Source: an uncultured Anaerolineae bacterium
Lineage (GTDB): Bacteria; Chloroflexota; Anaerolineae; Anaerolineales; Villigracilaceae
DNA: 11,488 bases
NCBI GenBank assembly: GCA_903854805.1
Contig: CAINXK010000404.1
Location: 1 to 11,488 of the forward strand
Direction: 5' to 3'
Position numbers and translations under genes: made by a program. Below, one piece after another: positions 1 to 6,815 of this stretch; within the stretch, counting starts at the first letter, position 1; every line of letters starts with the position of its first letter. Under the pieces are notes generated by a model. It did no database searches and was not told the DNA's origin. It saw only the letters and a list, made by a program, of their open reading frames with translations.

Positions 1-3000
1 CAAATCATTTTCGAGCGCATCTCGATAATAATTCAAAGTAGCTTCACGATCTTCTGGATGGGTATATTCTTGATAGGTATCGTTGCTCACCTTGAATACC
101 AGCGGATCTTCGCCGAAGATGCGGTAAATTTCATCCGACCAACGCGTGCTCTTGCTGCTGAAATCATATTCCCAACTGCCCAGATGGGTCAGCCTCTGGG
201 CCTCGGCCAGGCTGGCCTGGCTGGCGCGCAATTCATCTTCCGCGCGTTTACGGGCCGTGATGTCAACCATCACAGTCATGATAAACATCTTTCCCTGGCT
301 GCTGAGGGTTTCAACGGAGAACAGGCCATCCAGGATCTCGCCATTCTTACAGCGCACCTGCACTTCAAGTTCGGTAATACGCCCGACGGTTTGGAGCAGT
401 TCCAGGATCGCGGCGCGCTGCTCGGGCACCACAAACAGGTTGAGTTCTGAACTGGTTTTCCCCAGCACATCAGCTTCGCTGTAGCCCAGTTTGGTCAGGA
501 AAGCCTGGTTGACATCTGTAAACCAGCGCTCTGGCAGCGAAATAAGCGCCATTAAAGCCGGGTTGCCCTGGAAGAGCCGTTCAAAACGCAGTTGGGCTTC
601 CCGTTCGTCGGTCAGATCTTTGGCCAGGACAAAAATACATGCCTCGCCGCTCCAACTTCCATACCAGGCGCGGGTCTCCACCGGCAGCAGCCGGCCATCT
701 TTGGCCTGCAGCGGCAGGCTGGAACCGCCCAGCTGTCCGTTCAGCCTGGCGGCAAATGAATCTTCGGCATCCTGGCGCCATTCTTCCGGAATGAAATCCA
801 GCATCTTCAAGCCACTGAATTCCTGCTGGTTGTAGCCAAGTTTGCGCGCCAAAGCCGGATTGCCATAGCGGATCTGGCCATCCAGCCCAGCGATCATGAT
901 GATGTCGTCAATCGTATCGAAGAAACTGCGGAAGTTGGCTGCGCTTTCTGCCAGGGCAGCCTCGCTGCGCTTGCGTTCGCTGATATCCATGAAAAACCCG
1001 CGCAAGCCCGCCGGCTTTCCGCCAGCGTAAACAACCGTGCTGGAAGCCAGGACGTCAAAACTCTGCCCGTTTTTCCGCAAGGCTCTGTATTCCAGGTATC
1101 CACCCGCTTTGCCTTCCAATTGCTCGGTTACGCGCATAGCGACCTTCGGAAGGTCATCCGGGTGCACCAGGTCGTTCATGTTAAAGCCTTGCTCAAGATC
1201 GGCGCTCGTCAGCCCAAAACATTCATAACCGTGTGCGTTGAGATAGGTTAAATTACCAGTCAGATCAGCTTCGAAGATCGTTTCTGGGAAGATTTCGGAC
1301 AACTGCCGGAAGCGTTCTTCGCTCTGGCGCAGTTTATCTTCAATTTGCCTGCGCTCGGTGATGTCTTTGATGAACAGCCCTGCGCGTAGATTACCATGCT
1401 CGTCATAATAAAAGCTCGTTGAAACTTCAGCCGGAAACTTGCTGCCATCATGGCGCAGCGCGGTCAATTCACCCACAAAGAAACCACTGCTCAGGCGGTT
1501 CTGAACAGCAGCATCCAGGCGTGCATCCTGCAAATCGAACAGATCATTGCGCTCCAGCTGCGTCAACTCAGCCTCGCTGCACCCAAATATACGCGCCGCC
1601 GCCGGGTTGGCCGAATAAATTTTGCCATCCTGCATCAACAGCACAGCATCCAGGCTGTTTTCAAATAACTGTCGCAAACGCATCTCGCTCTCACGCAGGG
1701 CTTCTTCAGTCTGTTTGCGCGCGCTTAAATCCTGGATAAAGCCACTCATGCGCAGCGCCTGTCCATCCTGAAACAGCACCTGCCCGGTCATCGCCAACCA
1801 GCGCACCTGTCCGTCGCTGCGCGCTATCACCCGGTATTCAACACCAATTTTACCGTCGCCATTCGGATCAAGTCCGCGGGCATAGGCTGCGTTAGTCACC
1901 GGACGATCGTCCGGATGGATGCAAGCGCTCAAGGTCTGATAATCAAGCACTTCATCAGGGCCTACGCCCCACATCGCGCGCACGCGCGCATCCCAGTGAT
2001 AGGTCTGGGCAAGCAGATCGAATTCAAAAAAGCCCAACCCGGAGGCCGATTCGGCCAGCTCCAGGCTCTCAACACTCCTGCGCAGCTCTGTTTCGACGCG
2101 TTTGCGCTGTAACAGCAGCCCTACCTGGCGTATATAAATGAAGACCTGGTTATCAGAATTAAAGCTTTTGCCAAGCGGCATCACAATCGTGAAATCGCCG
2201 ATCATTTTTTCATGCGCTACGATTTTCGCAACCACCACCTCGCCCAGGCCAAAAGCCTTTACCAGCATCTTCATGGTCAGCTGCGGAAGCCCGTCCCCGC
2301 TCAGTTCAAACAGGGATGCAAAGCGCGTGATGCTCTTCTCCTTGATCTTGGCCGCGCGCAGCGGGTCGTGCGCCCATTTTTTCCCAAGCAGATCAAAACC
2401 CAGGAAGGAATTTGCCCTCTTGGTTTGATCCCCCAAACCGGCAATCGCCACGGTCTGAAAATCCAGGCCGTTTTCAGCATACTGGTTGAAGATACTGTAC
2501 TTCGCGCCGGTAATCTCCAAAAGATCGTCTGCGATCTCTTGATAATTAATTTCCAGCTCAGGGTTTTCCAGAAATCCGGACGAAACCGACAGCAGCTTGG
2601 CAAGGGCTGTTTTTTCCAGCTGCAGGGCAGCTTCAGCCTGGCGGCGCTCAGTAATATCGTGGACAATCGCAAACAAAACCGGTTCCCCGCCAAAATCAAC
2701 CGGGCTGGAATAGGTTTCCACTTCGCGGGTCTCACCCGAAGCCAGCTTGTGCGAGCCTTGAAAATAGTTTTGCTCGCGCCCAAGCGCGCTGGCAAGCTCC
2801 AGCGCCACTTGCCCCGGGGCATTATTGTTGATCTGATCGAAAGACATCGATCTAAGGCGTTCATCTGTATAACCATAAAACTGGCAGGCAGCGCCGTTGG
2901 CTTCCAGTATCCGGCCCGATCTCGGTTCGATCAGCAGCATGGCTGCGCTGTGTTTCAGAAAAATATTATGAAACTGCAGATCGCTTTCCTGCAGCTTGAT

Positions 3001-4662
3001 CTGCTGCCGATAAACGAAGCGGTCTGTGCGCTGCAGCAGGATGAAGATTATCGCCAGCAACAACACCAATAAGAGCCCACCAACAACACCAGCCAGGCTC
3101 ATGCCGCGCATAACCTCGGCCTGTTTTACGCTGATATCCACCATCACCAGCAAATTACCCACCATGCGTCCAAGCGCGTCGCGCATCGGCAGGGCCGCCA
3201 CCCGCCAGGACTGACCGTTGCTGGTAATATCCTGTTGCGGGCTGCCGGCAAACATCTCTCCAGCCAGACCATCCGCCCAAGTTACAATGGTGTCTGGCAG
3301 CTTGCCCATCGAGCTGTAGGCAACAACGCCGTTCGCCAGGCGCATCCAATCTGGCTGCTGGCCCAGTGAACGCAGACCTGCTTCCCACTTTGCCTGATCC
3401 AGGTACTGTTTATTGATCACCAGTGCCAATTGGGATGCAGTTTGTGAGCTCACTGATTTCAGGATCGCCTCGATATCCTTGCCCATTTCCAGATAACCAA
3501 CCAACCGGCCCTGTGCAAAAACCGGCTGGCGCAGCCACAACCAAAACCTGCCCAGCGAGTCTAATTCCAGACCAGAGACTGGCTGGTCCAGCGCCAGACC
3601 ATCCCAGACGGCGTGGCCATCCACCTGATCGGCGCAGGCCTGCGGGCTGTCAAAATGCACCAGGCAATGGCCCTGCGCATCCAAAAAGCCAGCATGTCCC
3701 AGACCTGATTCTTGCTGCAACTGCGCAAACAGCGGCTGCCAATCGGCAGTCAGGCGGGCTGCATCCTGCGCCAGCAGGGCCGATTGCACCCCTGGGCTGG
3801 CAACCAACGGCTGCGCCAGCATGACCAACGCGCTGGTTTGCTGCTCCAATGCTGTATGCAGGTTAAGACTCACATCTGCAACCTGGCCCGCGATTTGTTC
3901 ATTCAGCGCTTGTGTCTGCATCTGCCAGAAGAGTGTCTCGGTAAACACAACCAGGAAGATCATGACCAGGGCGATCGGTGGCAGCAGGCGGTTTAAGATC
4001 GGGCGGGTCGGGTCTTTCAATTCGGGCTTAAAAACATAAAAAGCCATCCCCAACCCGATCAAGATCACCAGCGCGAGTCCCGCTGGCAGTGCCACTCGCG
4101 AGGCCAGCTCCAGATACCAGGAGCTAACCGGAATATCAATCCGGGCAACTGCCAAAATCTGCCCATTTAGCGGGTCGATCAGCGGCATCAGCGCCGAAAT
4201 CCAGGTACCCCAACGGTCTGAAATCGGGCCGATCACAGTTGGCACATGCTGATCAAACACAATTTTGATCTCTTCAGGCGCTTCGCTGTAGATCTGCCCG
4301 GGCGGGGAATAGTCAGGTGATGTACTGGCCTCTGAATCCGCAAAGAAAAAAATACTACCGTCTTGCTTGCGTCCCATCAGATACAAGAAGCGGTAGCGTG
4401 GATTTGCTTTTTGAATGGCGCTAAATTCGCGCTTGAATTCCTGGTACACCGGTGCGGATAGATCAGCCGCTGAGCCGGAGAGCGTTTTGATCTGTTCGTT
4501 GTGAAAAGTTTGGGAAAACAGGCGGGTCTGATCCAGGAAATCCGCACGCATTTGCTGATCGACCCGCAGCAGCATACCCCAGCTAATCACTGCCCCCGCC
4601 AGCACAAGCAAACCCGCCGCCAACCATGAATTCGCATAAAAAAAGGAAAGAAAACGCCTCAT
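1..4662 (-). CDS. Membrane-anchored multi-PAS/GAF sensor protein, C-terminus outside window
   Basis: The frame stays open for 1554 codons from ATG at 4662 to the window edge, so the 3' end is missing. GGAG at 4673-4670 lies 7 nt before the ATG. Visible order: membrane helix about residues 12-32; extracytoplasmic Cache-like region 33-189; helices 190-211 and 225-246 joined by a short loop; a second extracytoplasmic region 247-515, dCache/LuxQ-like; helix 521-544; PAS1 556-678; GAF-like domain 685-855; PAS2 862-985; PAS3 990-1105; PAS4 1110-1230; PAS5 1235-1350; PAS6 1355-1470; and PAS7 from about 1480, cut by the edge. Most PAS domains end in the usual connector (DITERRQ, DLSARKQ, DISERKR, DITARKR), and PAS2, PAS4 and PAS7 carry HPDD/HPED motifs of the PAS_3 fold. 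Proteins of this type normally end in a histidine kinase or a GGDEF/EAL module; which one applies here cannot be seen. It is transcribed divergently from the ATPase cluster. Confidence 0.93.
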   Translation of the reverse strand, partial: MRRFLSFFYANSWLAAGLLVLAGAVISWGMLLRVDQQMRADFLDQTRLFSQTFHNEQIKTLSGSAADLSAPVYQEFKREFSAIQKANPRYRFLYLMGRKQDGSIFFFADSEASTSPDYSPPGQIYSEAPEEIKIVFDQHVPTVIGPISDRWGTWISALMPLIDPLNGQILAVARIDIPVSSWYLELASRVALPAGLALVILIGLGMAFYVFKPELKDPTRPILNRLLPPIALVMIFLVVFTETLFWQMQTQALNEQIAGQVADVSLNLHTALEQQTSALVMLAQPLVASPGVQSALLAQDAARLTADWQPLFAQLQQESGLGHAGFLDAQGHCLVHFDSPQACADQVDGHAVWDGLALDQPVSGLELDSLGRFWLWLRQPVFAQGRLVGYLEMGKDIEAILKSVSSQTASQLALVINKQYLDQAKWEAGLRSLGQQPDWMRLANGVVAYSSMGKLPDTIVTWADGLAGEMFAGSPQQDITSNGQSWRVAALPMRDALGRMVGNLLVMVDISVKQAEVMRGMSLAGVVGGLLLVLLLAIIFILLQRTDRFVYRQQIKLQESDLQFHNIFLKHSAAMLLIEPRSGRILEANGAACQFYGYTDERLRSMSFDQINNNAPGQVALELASALGREQNYFQGSHKLASGETREVETYSSPVDFGGEPVLFAIVHDITERRQAEAALQLEKTALAKLLSVSSGFLENPELEINYQEIADDLLEITGAKYSIFNQYAENGLDFQTVAIAGLGDQTKRANSFLGFDLLGKKWAHDPLRAAKIKEKSITRFASLFELSGDGLPQLTMKMLVKAFGLGEVVVAKIVAHEKMIGDFTIVMPLGKSFNSDNQVFIYIRQVGLLLQRKRVETELRRSVESLELAESASGLGFFEFDLLAQTYHWDARVRAMWGVGPDEVLDYQTLSACIHPDDRPVTNAAYARGLDPNGDGKIGVEYRVIARSDGQVRWLAMTGQVLFQDGQALRMSGFIQDLSARKQTEEALRESEMRLRQLFENSLDAVLLMQDGKIYSANPAAARIFGCSEAELTQLERNDLFDLQDARLDAAVQNRLSSGFFVGELTALRHDGSKFPAEVSTSFYYDEHGNLRAGLFIKDITERRQIEDKLRQSEERFRQLSEIFPETIFEADLTGNLTYLNAHGYECFGLTSADLEQGFNMNDLVHPDDLPKVAMRVTEQLEGKAGGYLEYRALRKNGQSFDVLASSTVVYAGGKPAGLRGFFMDISERKRSEAALAESAANFRSFFDTIDDIIMIAGLDGQIRYGNPALARKLGYNQQEFSGLKMLDFIPEEWRQDAEDSFAARLNGQLGGSSLPLQAKDGRLLPVETRAWYGSWSGEACIFVLAKDLTDEREAQLRFERLFQGNPALMALISLPERWFTDVNQAFLTKLGYSEADVLGKTSSELNLFVVPEQRAAILELLQTVGRITELEVQVRCKNGEILDGLFSVETLSSQGKMFIMTVMVDITARKRAEDELRASQASLAEAQRLTHLGSWEYDFSSKSTRWSDEIYRIFGEDPLVFKVSNDTYQEYTHPEDREATLNYYRDALENDL

Positions 4663-4669
4663 TAACTTG

Positions 4670-4673
4670 CTCC
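4670..4673 (-). promoter_or_regulatory. Ribosome binding site of the multi-PAS gene
   Basis: On the minus strand the sequence reads GGAG, then seven bases, then ATG at 4662. It supports the chosen start. A TAA stop of an upstream frame overlaps this ATG as TAATG, but that upstream frame does not look coding. Confidence 0.6.
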
Positions 4674-4752
4674 GTTACCTGCAGGCCAGACTACCAAGGA
4701 TCGAAGGGTTGTCCACATCCAGGCGATCGCCTGGACAGAAACCTTGAATTTA

Positions 4753-4785
4753 AGATTTGATTTTATTACGGATTCAGCCAAATCT
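4753..4785. repeat. Short inverted repeat upstream of the multi-PAS gene
   Basis: AGATTTG at 4753-4759 is matched in inverted orientation by CAAATCT at 4779-4785, with a 19-base AT-rich spacer. It lies 91-123 bases before the start of the multi-PAS gene, where an operator could sit. A 7-bp repeat in AT-rich DNA can easily arise by chance, so this is only a pointer. Confidence 0.25.
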
Positions 4786-4794
4786 ATTATTTTG

Positions 4795-4938
4795 TTAAGC
4801 AATTGTAATCCTGCCCCTGAGAGCCAGGCGCACACCCACCGGCGCCCGAAGCTCCACCCAGCCCACCACCTGAGCTGACACCGTCCCGTAGGCATTTACC
4901 ATCCAGACATTTCGCGGTACTTCATAATTAACTTCGTG
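4795..4938 (-). pseudogene. Possible remnant of a gene end (47-residue frame)
   Basis: Between a TGA at 4941-4939 and a TAA at 4797-4795 the minus strand reads an open stretch of 47 residues. Its second half is protein-like: alternating hydrophobic and polar residues suggesting beta-strands (VSAQVVGWVELRAPVGVRLA), unlike the tryptophan- and arginine-rich frames typical of noncoding GC-rich DNA. It has no convincing start codon or ribosome binding site; the only ATG is at about residue 13. It may be the decayed 3' end of a gene once lying upstream of the multi-PAS gene, or a chance frame. I do not recognise the family. Confidence 0.25.
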
Positions 4939-5012
4939 TCATTCGTCCATTCGGCAGGTGTTCGCGATTAAAACGCCCACACAGCCAGGCAAGTTAGGCA
5001 GCATAATCAGCC

Positions 5013-5041
5013 TTGACATCAAGAAATCGACAACCTGCATA
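5013..5041 (+). promoter_or_regulatory. Candidate distal promoter for the ATPase cluster
   Basis: A perfect TTGACA at 5013-5018 is followed after 17 bases by TGCATA at 5036-5041, a poor -10 match. The -35 box is exact but the -10 box is weak, so this may be a secondary promoter or a chance match. It would give a leader of about 155 bases before the ATPase start. Confidence 0.3.
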
Positions 5042-5059
5042 AAACCTTAACACTAATAT

Positions 5060-5089
5060 TTTACAATACCGCATATTTTAGGATAAAAT
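5060..5089 (+). promoter_or_regulatory. Candidate main promoter of the ATPase cluster
   Basis: TTTACA at 5060-5065 and TAAAAT at 5084-5089 each match the sigma-70 consensus at five of six positions and are 18 bases apart, in an AT-rich setting. Transcription would begin near 5096, leaving a leader of about 110 bases. The TGTCA repeats beginning at 5089 overlap the -10 box and start site, where a repressor would be expected to bind. Assignment rests on consensus matching alone. Confidence 0.4.
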
Positions 5090-5141
5090 GTCACTGATTT
5101 GTCATACTATGGTGGTAAAATTTACATACAAATGTGACAAA
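5089..5141. promoter_or_regulatory. TGTCA/TGACA repeats, possible operator
   Basis: TGTCA occurs at 5089-5093 and again at 5100-5104, an 11-base period close to one helical turn. The inverted copy TGACA lies at 5135-5139. The second and third copies extend to a 7-bp inverted repeat, TTTGTCA at 5098-5104 and TGACAAA at 5135-5141. The arrangement sits at and just downstream of the candidate start of transcription and could bind a dimeric regulator. No regulator family is identified. Confidence 0.35.
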
Positions 5142-5193
5142 AATTACCTTGATTTTAGCTAATTCATCACCGTCAATTGTTGGCGTTTTTTCC

Positions 5194-5200
5194 GGAGGAG
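5194..5200 (+). promoter_or_regulatory. Strong ribosome binding site of the ATPase gene
   Basis: GGAGGAG lies four bases before the ATG at 5205. It is a near-consensus anti-Shine-Dalgarno match and fixes the start of the ATPase gene. Confidence 0.75.
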
Positions 5201-5204
5201 CTGT

Positions 5205-5957
5205 ATGTCCAAAATAATCTCAGTACATTCGTTTCGCGGCGGCACGGGTAAATCCAATACCAGTGCAAATCTAACCTATCTGTGCGCCGTGCAAGGGTTA
5301 AGGGTCGGCGTGGTCGACACTGACATCCAATCCCCCGGCATTCACGTACTCTTCGGGCTTGACGACCAGGATGTAGGCCGCTCGCTGAACGACTACCTGT
5401 GGGGCAAATGCCGGATCGAAGAGACCGCCCACGACGTCACCGCCTCGCTCGGACCGGCGGTCAAAGGTAAGGTTTTCCTGGTTCCATCCAGCATCAAAGC
5501 CGGCGAAATTGCCCGCGTACTGCGCGAAGGCTATGATGTTGGCCTGCTAAACGACGGCTTCGAAGCGCTCATAAAAAATCTTAACCTCGATATGCTGATC
5601 ATTGACACACACCCAGGTTTAAATGAAGAGACCCTGCTCTCGATCGCCATTTCAGATACCCTGGTGCTGATTCTGCGTCCAGACCAACAGGACTACCAGG
5701 GCACCAGCGTGACAGTCGAAGTGGCCCGCAAACTGGGCATCCCGCAGATGCTCCTGATGGTCAACAAAGTCCCGGTCATGCTGCTCAACGAAGTCAAACA
5801 GCGTATCGAAAAGCTGTACAGCTGCGAAGTCTCAGTGGTTGTACCCCATACCGACGAATTGATGACCCTGGCCTCTGCGGGCATCTTCTCCATGCGTTAT
5901 CCAGATCACCCCGTCACCAAACTGTACAAACAGCTGGCTGACCGCATCATGGAATAA
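5205..5957 (+). CDS. ParA/MinD-like P-loop ATPase
   Basis: This 250-residue protein is a complete cytoplasmic ATPase of the ParA/MinD (SIMIBI) class, which dimerise on ATP and act as spatial switches or activate a partner. The deviant Walker A is FRGGTGKSN at residues 10-18, with catalytic-type Lys16. The second signature position, Lys11 in E. coli MinD, is Arg11 here. Switch I residues Asp38 and Asp40 (VVDTDIQSPG) are present, and Walker B is LIIDTHPG at 131-138. RPDQQDYQGT at 158-167 and VNKVP at 186-190, the base-contact region, follow. It ends at DRIME with no amphipathic membrane-targeting helix like that of MinD. No ParB, MinC/MinE or replication gene is nearby, which argues against chromosome or plasmid partition. 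It leads the cluster, 59 bases ahead of the methyltransferase. I infer that it serves the Cache-HAMP-GAF sensor of the same cluster. Confidence 0.93.
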   Translation: MSKIISVHSFRGGTGKSNTSANLTYLCAVQGLRVGVVDTDIQSPGIHVLFGLDDQDVGRSLNDYLWGKCRIEETAHDVTASLGPAVKGKVFLVPSSIKAGEIARVLREGYDVGLLNDGFEALIKNLNLDMLIIDTHPGLNEETLLSIAISDTLVLILRPDQQDYQGTSVTVEVARKLGIPQMLLMVNKVPVMLLNEVKQRIEKLYSCEVSVVVPHTDELMTLASAGIFSMRYPDHPVTKLYKQLADRIME

Positions 5958-6003
5958 GAGCTTGAGAAGTTGGTAGCTTTTGGATTTATCGTTATTCATT
6001 TTT

Positions 6004-6010
6004 GGGAGAA
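6004..6010 (+). promoter_or_regulatory. Ribosome binding site that decides the methyltransferase start
   Basis: GGGAGAA lies six bases before the ATG at 6017. A TTG at 6002 opens the same frame five codons earlier, but it would place this purine-rich site inside the gene and has no site of its own. ATG 6017 is therefore preferred. Confidence 0.65.
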
Positions 6011-6016
6011 CAACTG

Positions 6017-6736
6017 ATGGAGCAAACCGCCCTGCCAATCGTTCCGCAAGTCTCTGATGATTTGTTGGAACAATATGCCTTGCAGATCATGAAACTGCAG
6101 GAAGTAGATAGCCCCCTGCAGCAAGTTCTGCACGAAATCGAAAAAATCGCCGAGCAGGAAAAAGTCCCGATCATCGGTGCGCTGGAAGGCAAAATCCTGG
6201 CTGGGCTGATCTCTATGCATCATCCACGCGCCCTCAAGGTGCTGGATATCGGCACGGCGATCGGATATTCAGCCATCTGGCTGACACGCGTGATCGGCCC
6301 GCAAGGACACATCACCTCGATCGAGATCGACCCGGCCCGCGCAGAACGGGCCCGCGAGTTTGTGCGCCGCGCCGGCGTGGAAAGTCAGGTGGAAATCATC
6401 ACCGGCGATGTTTTTGATCTACTGCGCTCAGACCAACAGCCAGCCCCCGAACAACAATATGATGTCATTTTCCAGGATGTCATGAAGCATGTTTATTTTT
6501 CCCAGGACCCTGGCCTGGCGCTAAAACTGCTCGATCTGAGCGTTGCGTATTTGGCCCCAGGTGGTTTTTTGTTAACCGACAATGCATTTTGCCAGGGCAA
6601 GGTCATGCAGCCCAGCGAATACAACCAGGTCAAGGGCATCCAGGCCTATAACGAGGCCGTCGCCACCCACCCCAACCTGGATAGCATGTTGCTTCCTTTT
6701 CGGGATGGCCTGTGGTTTTCCCGTCGCCAGAAATAA
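6017..6736 (+). CDS. SAM-dependent O-methyltransferase, metal-dependent (COMT/caffeoyl-CoA type)
   Basis: The 239-residue protein matches the class I methyltransferases of the O-methyltransferase family 3, which transfer a methyl group from S-adenosylmethionine to a hydroxyl using a divalent metal. The SAM-binding motif I is VLDIGTAIGYS at about residues 75-85, followed by an acidic motif SIEIDP near 100-105 and a GDVFDLL segment near 130. The family metal ligands appear intact: Asp154 in QDVMKHVY, then Asp188-Asn189 after APGGFLL. The first motif differs from the common DADK form, and the spacing between ligands (34 residues) is longer than the roughly 26-28 usual in the family. The length is normal. 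It lies between an ATPase and a sensor gene, so its substrate may belong to a signalling or membrane process rather than lignin or catechol chemistry. The substrate cannot be read from the sequence. Confidence 0.9.
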   Translation: MEQTALPIVPQVSDDLLEQYALQIMKLQEVDSPLQQVLHEIEKIAEQEKVPIIGALEGKILAGLISMHHPRALKVLDIGTAIGYSAIWLTRVIGPQGHITSIEIDPARAERAREFVRRAGVESQVEIITGDVFDLLRSDQQPAPEQQYDVIFQDVMKHVYFSQDPGLALKLLDLSVAYLAPGGFLLTDNAFCQGKVMQPSEYNQVKGIQAYNEAVATHPNLDSMLLPFRDGLWFSRRQK

Positions 6737-6748
6737 ATCCTACAAAAC

Positions 6749-6796
6749 GGCTTCAGCCGTCATTACGACTGTTGCAGCGGCTGAAGTCTTCGCAAC
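6749..6796 (+). repeat. Intergenic inverted repeat with two exclusive hairpins
   Basis: CTTCAGCCG at 6751-6759 pairs with CGGCTGAAG at 6778-6786, extendable by a G-U and a G-C pair to 6749-6788. A second possible stem, GTTGC at 6771-6775 with GCAAC at 6792-6796, uses the right arm as its loop and excludes the first. The right side ends 19 bases before the sensor gene and has no T-run, so it is not a typical terminator. It could be a mobile or REP-like intergenic repeat, a transcript-stability element, or a switch affecting translation of the sensor. Confidence 0.55.
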
Positions 6797-6806
6797 AAAT
6801 TAGTTT

Positions 6807-6811
6807 GGAGG
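6807..6811 (+). promoter_or_regulatory. Ribosome binding site of the sensor gene
   Basis: GGAGG is four bases before the ATG at 6816, supporting that start. It lies 11 bases after the second possible hairpin arm, so folding of the upstream repeat could affect its access. Confidence 0.65.
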
Positions 6812-6815
6812 CTTT

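Larger units (their letters stand above)
4663..5204. other. Divergent intergenic region (542 bp)
   Basis: This gap separates the starts of the minus-strand multi-PAS gene and the plus-strand ATPase gene, so it must hold promoters for both. The stretch 4800-4940 is GC-rich and contains a short minus-strand frame that could be a gene remnant. The stretches 4740-4800 and 5040-5190 are AT-rich and look regulatory. I see promoter-like boxes for the plus strand, TGTCA/TGACA repeats and an inverted repeat on the PAS-gene side, each listed separately. I could not settle on a convincing promoter for the minus-strand gene. No tRNA, riboswitch or insertion-sequence end was recognised. Confidence 0.8.

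Noticed and set aside
2301..2876. A 191-residue minus-strand frame, and the shorter minus-strand frames within 276-3388
   Set aside because: They are out of frame with the multi-PAS gene, which runs in the frame of ATG 4662, and are rich in arginine, serine and cysteine without domain character.
2212..3072. A 286-residue plus-strand frame and several other plus-strand frames in 58-4040
   Set aside because: They lie antisense to the uninterrupted multi-PAS reading frame, whose translation shows repeated domain motifs. Their own residues show no family features.
4662..4895. A 77-residue minus-strand frame ending in TAATG over the multi-PAS start
   Set aside because: The overlap is suggestive of translational coupling, but the frame is rich in tryptophan and arginine, has no ribosome binding site and overlaps a more protein-like frame.
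5205..5957. Chromosome or plasmid partition locus, or a Min division system
   Set aside because: No ParB, centromere-like repeat array, replication initiator, MinC or MinE is nearby, and the MinD membrane-targeting helix is missing.
6002..6016. TTG at 6002 as start of the methyltransferase
   Set aside because: The purine-rich site at 6004-6010 is correctly spaced for ATG 6017 and would lie inside the gene if TTG were used.
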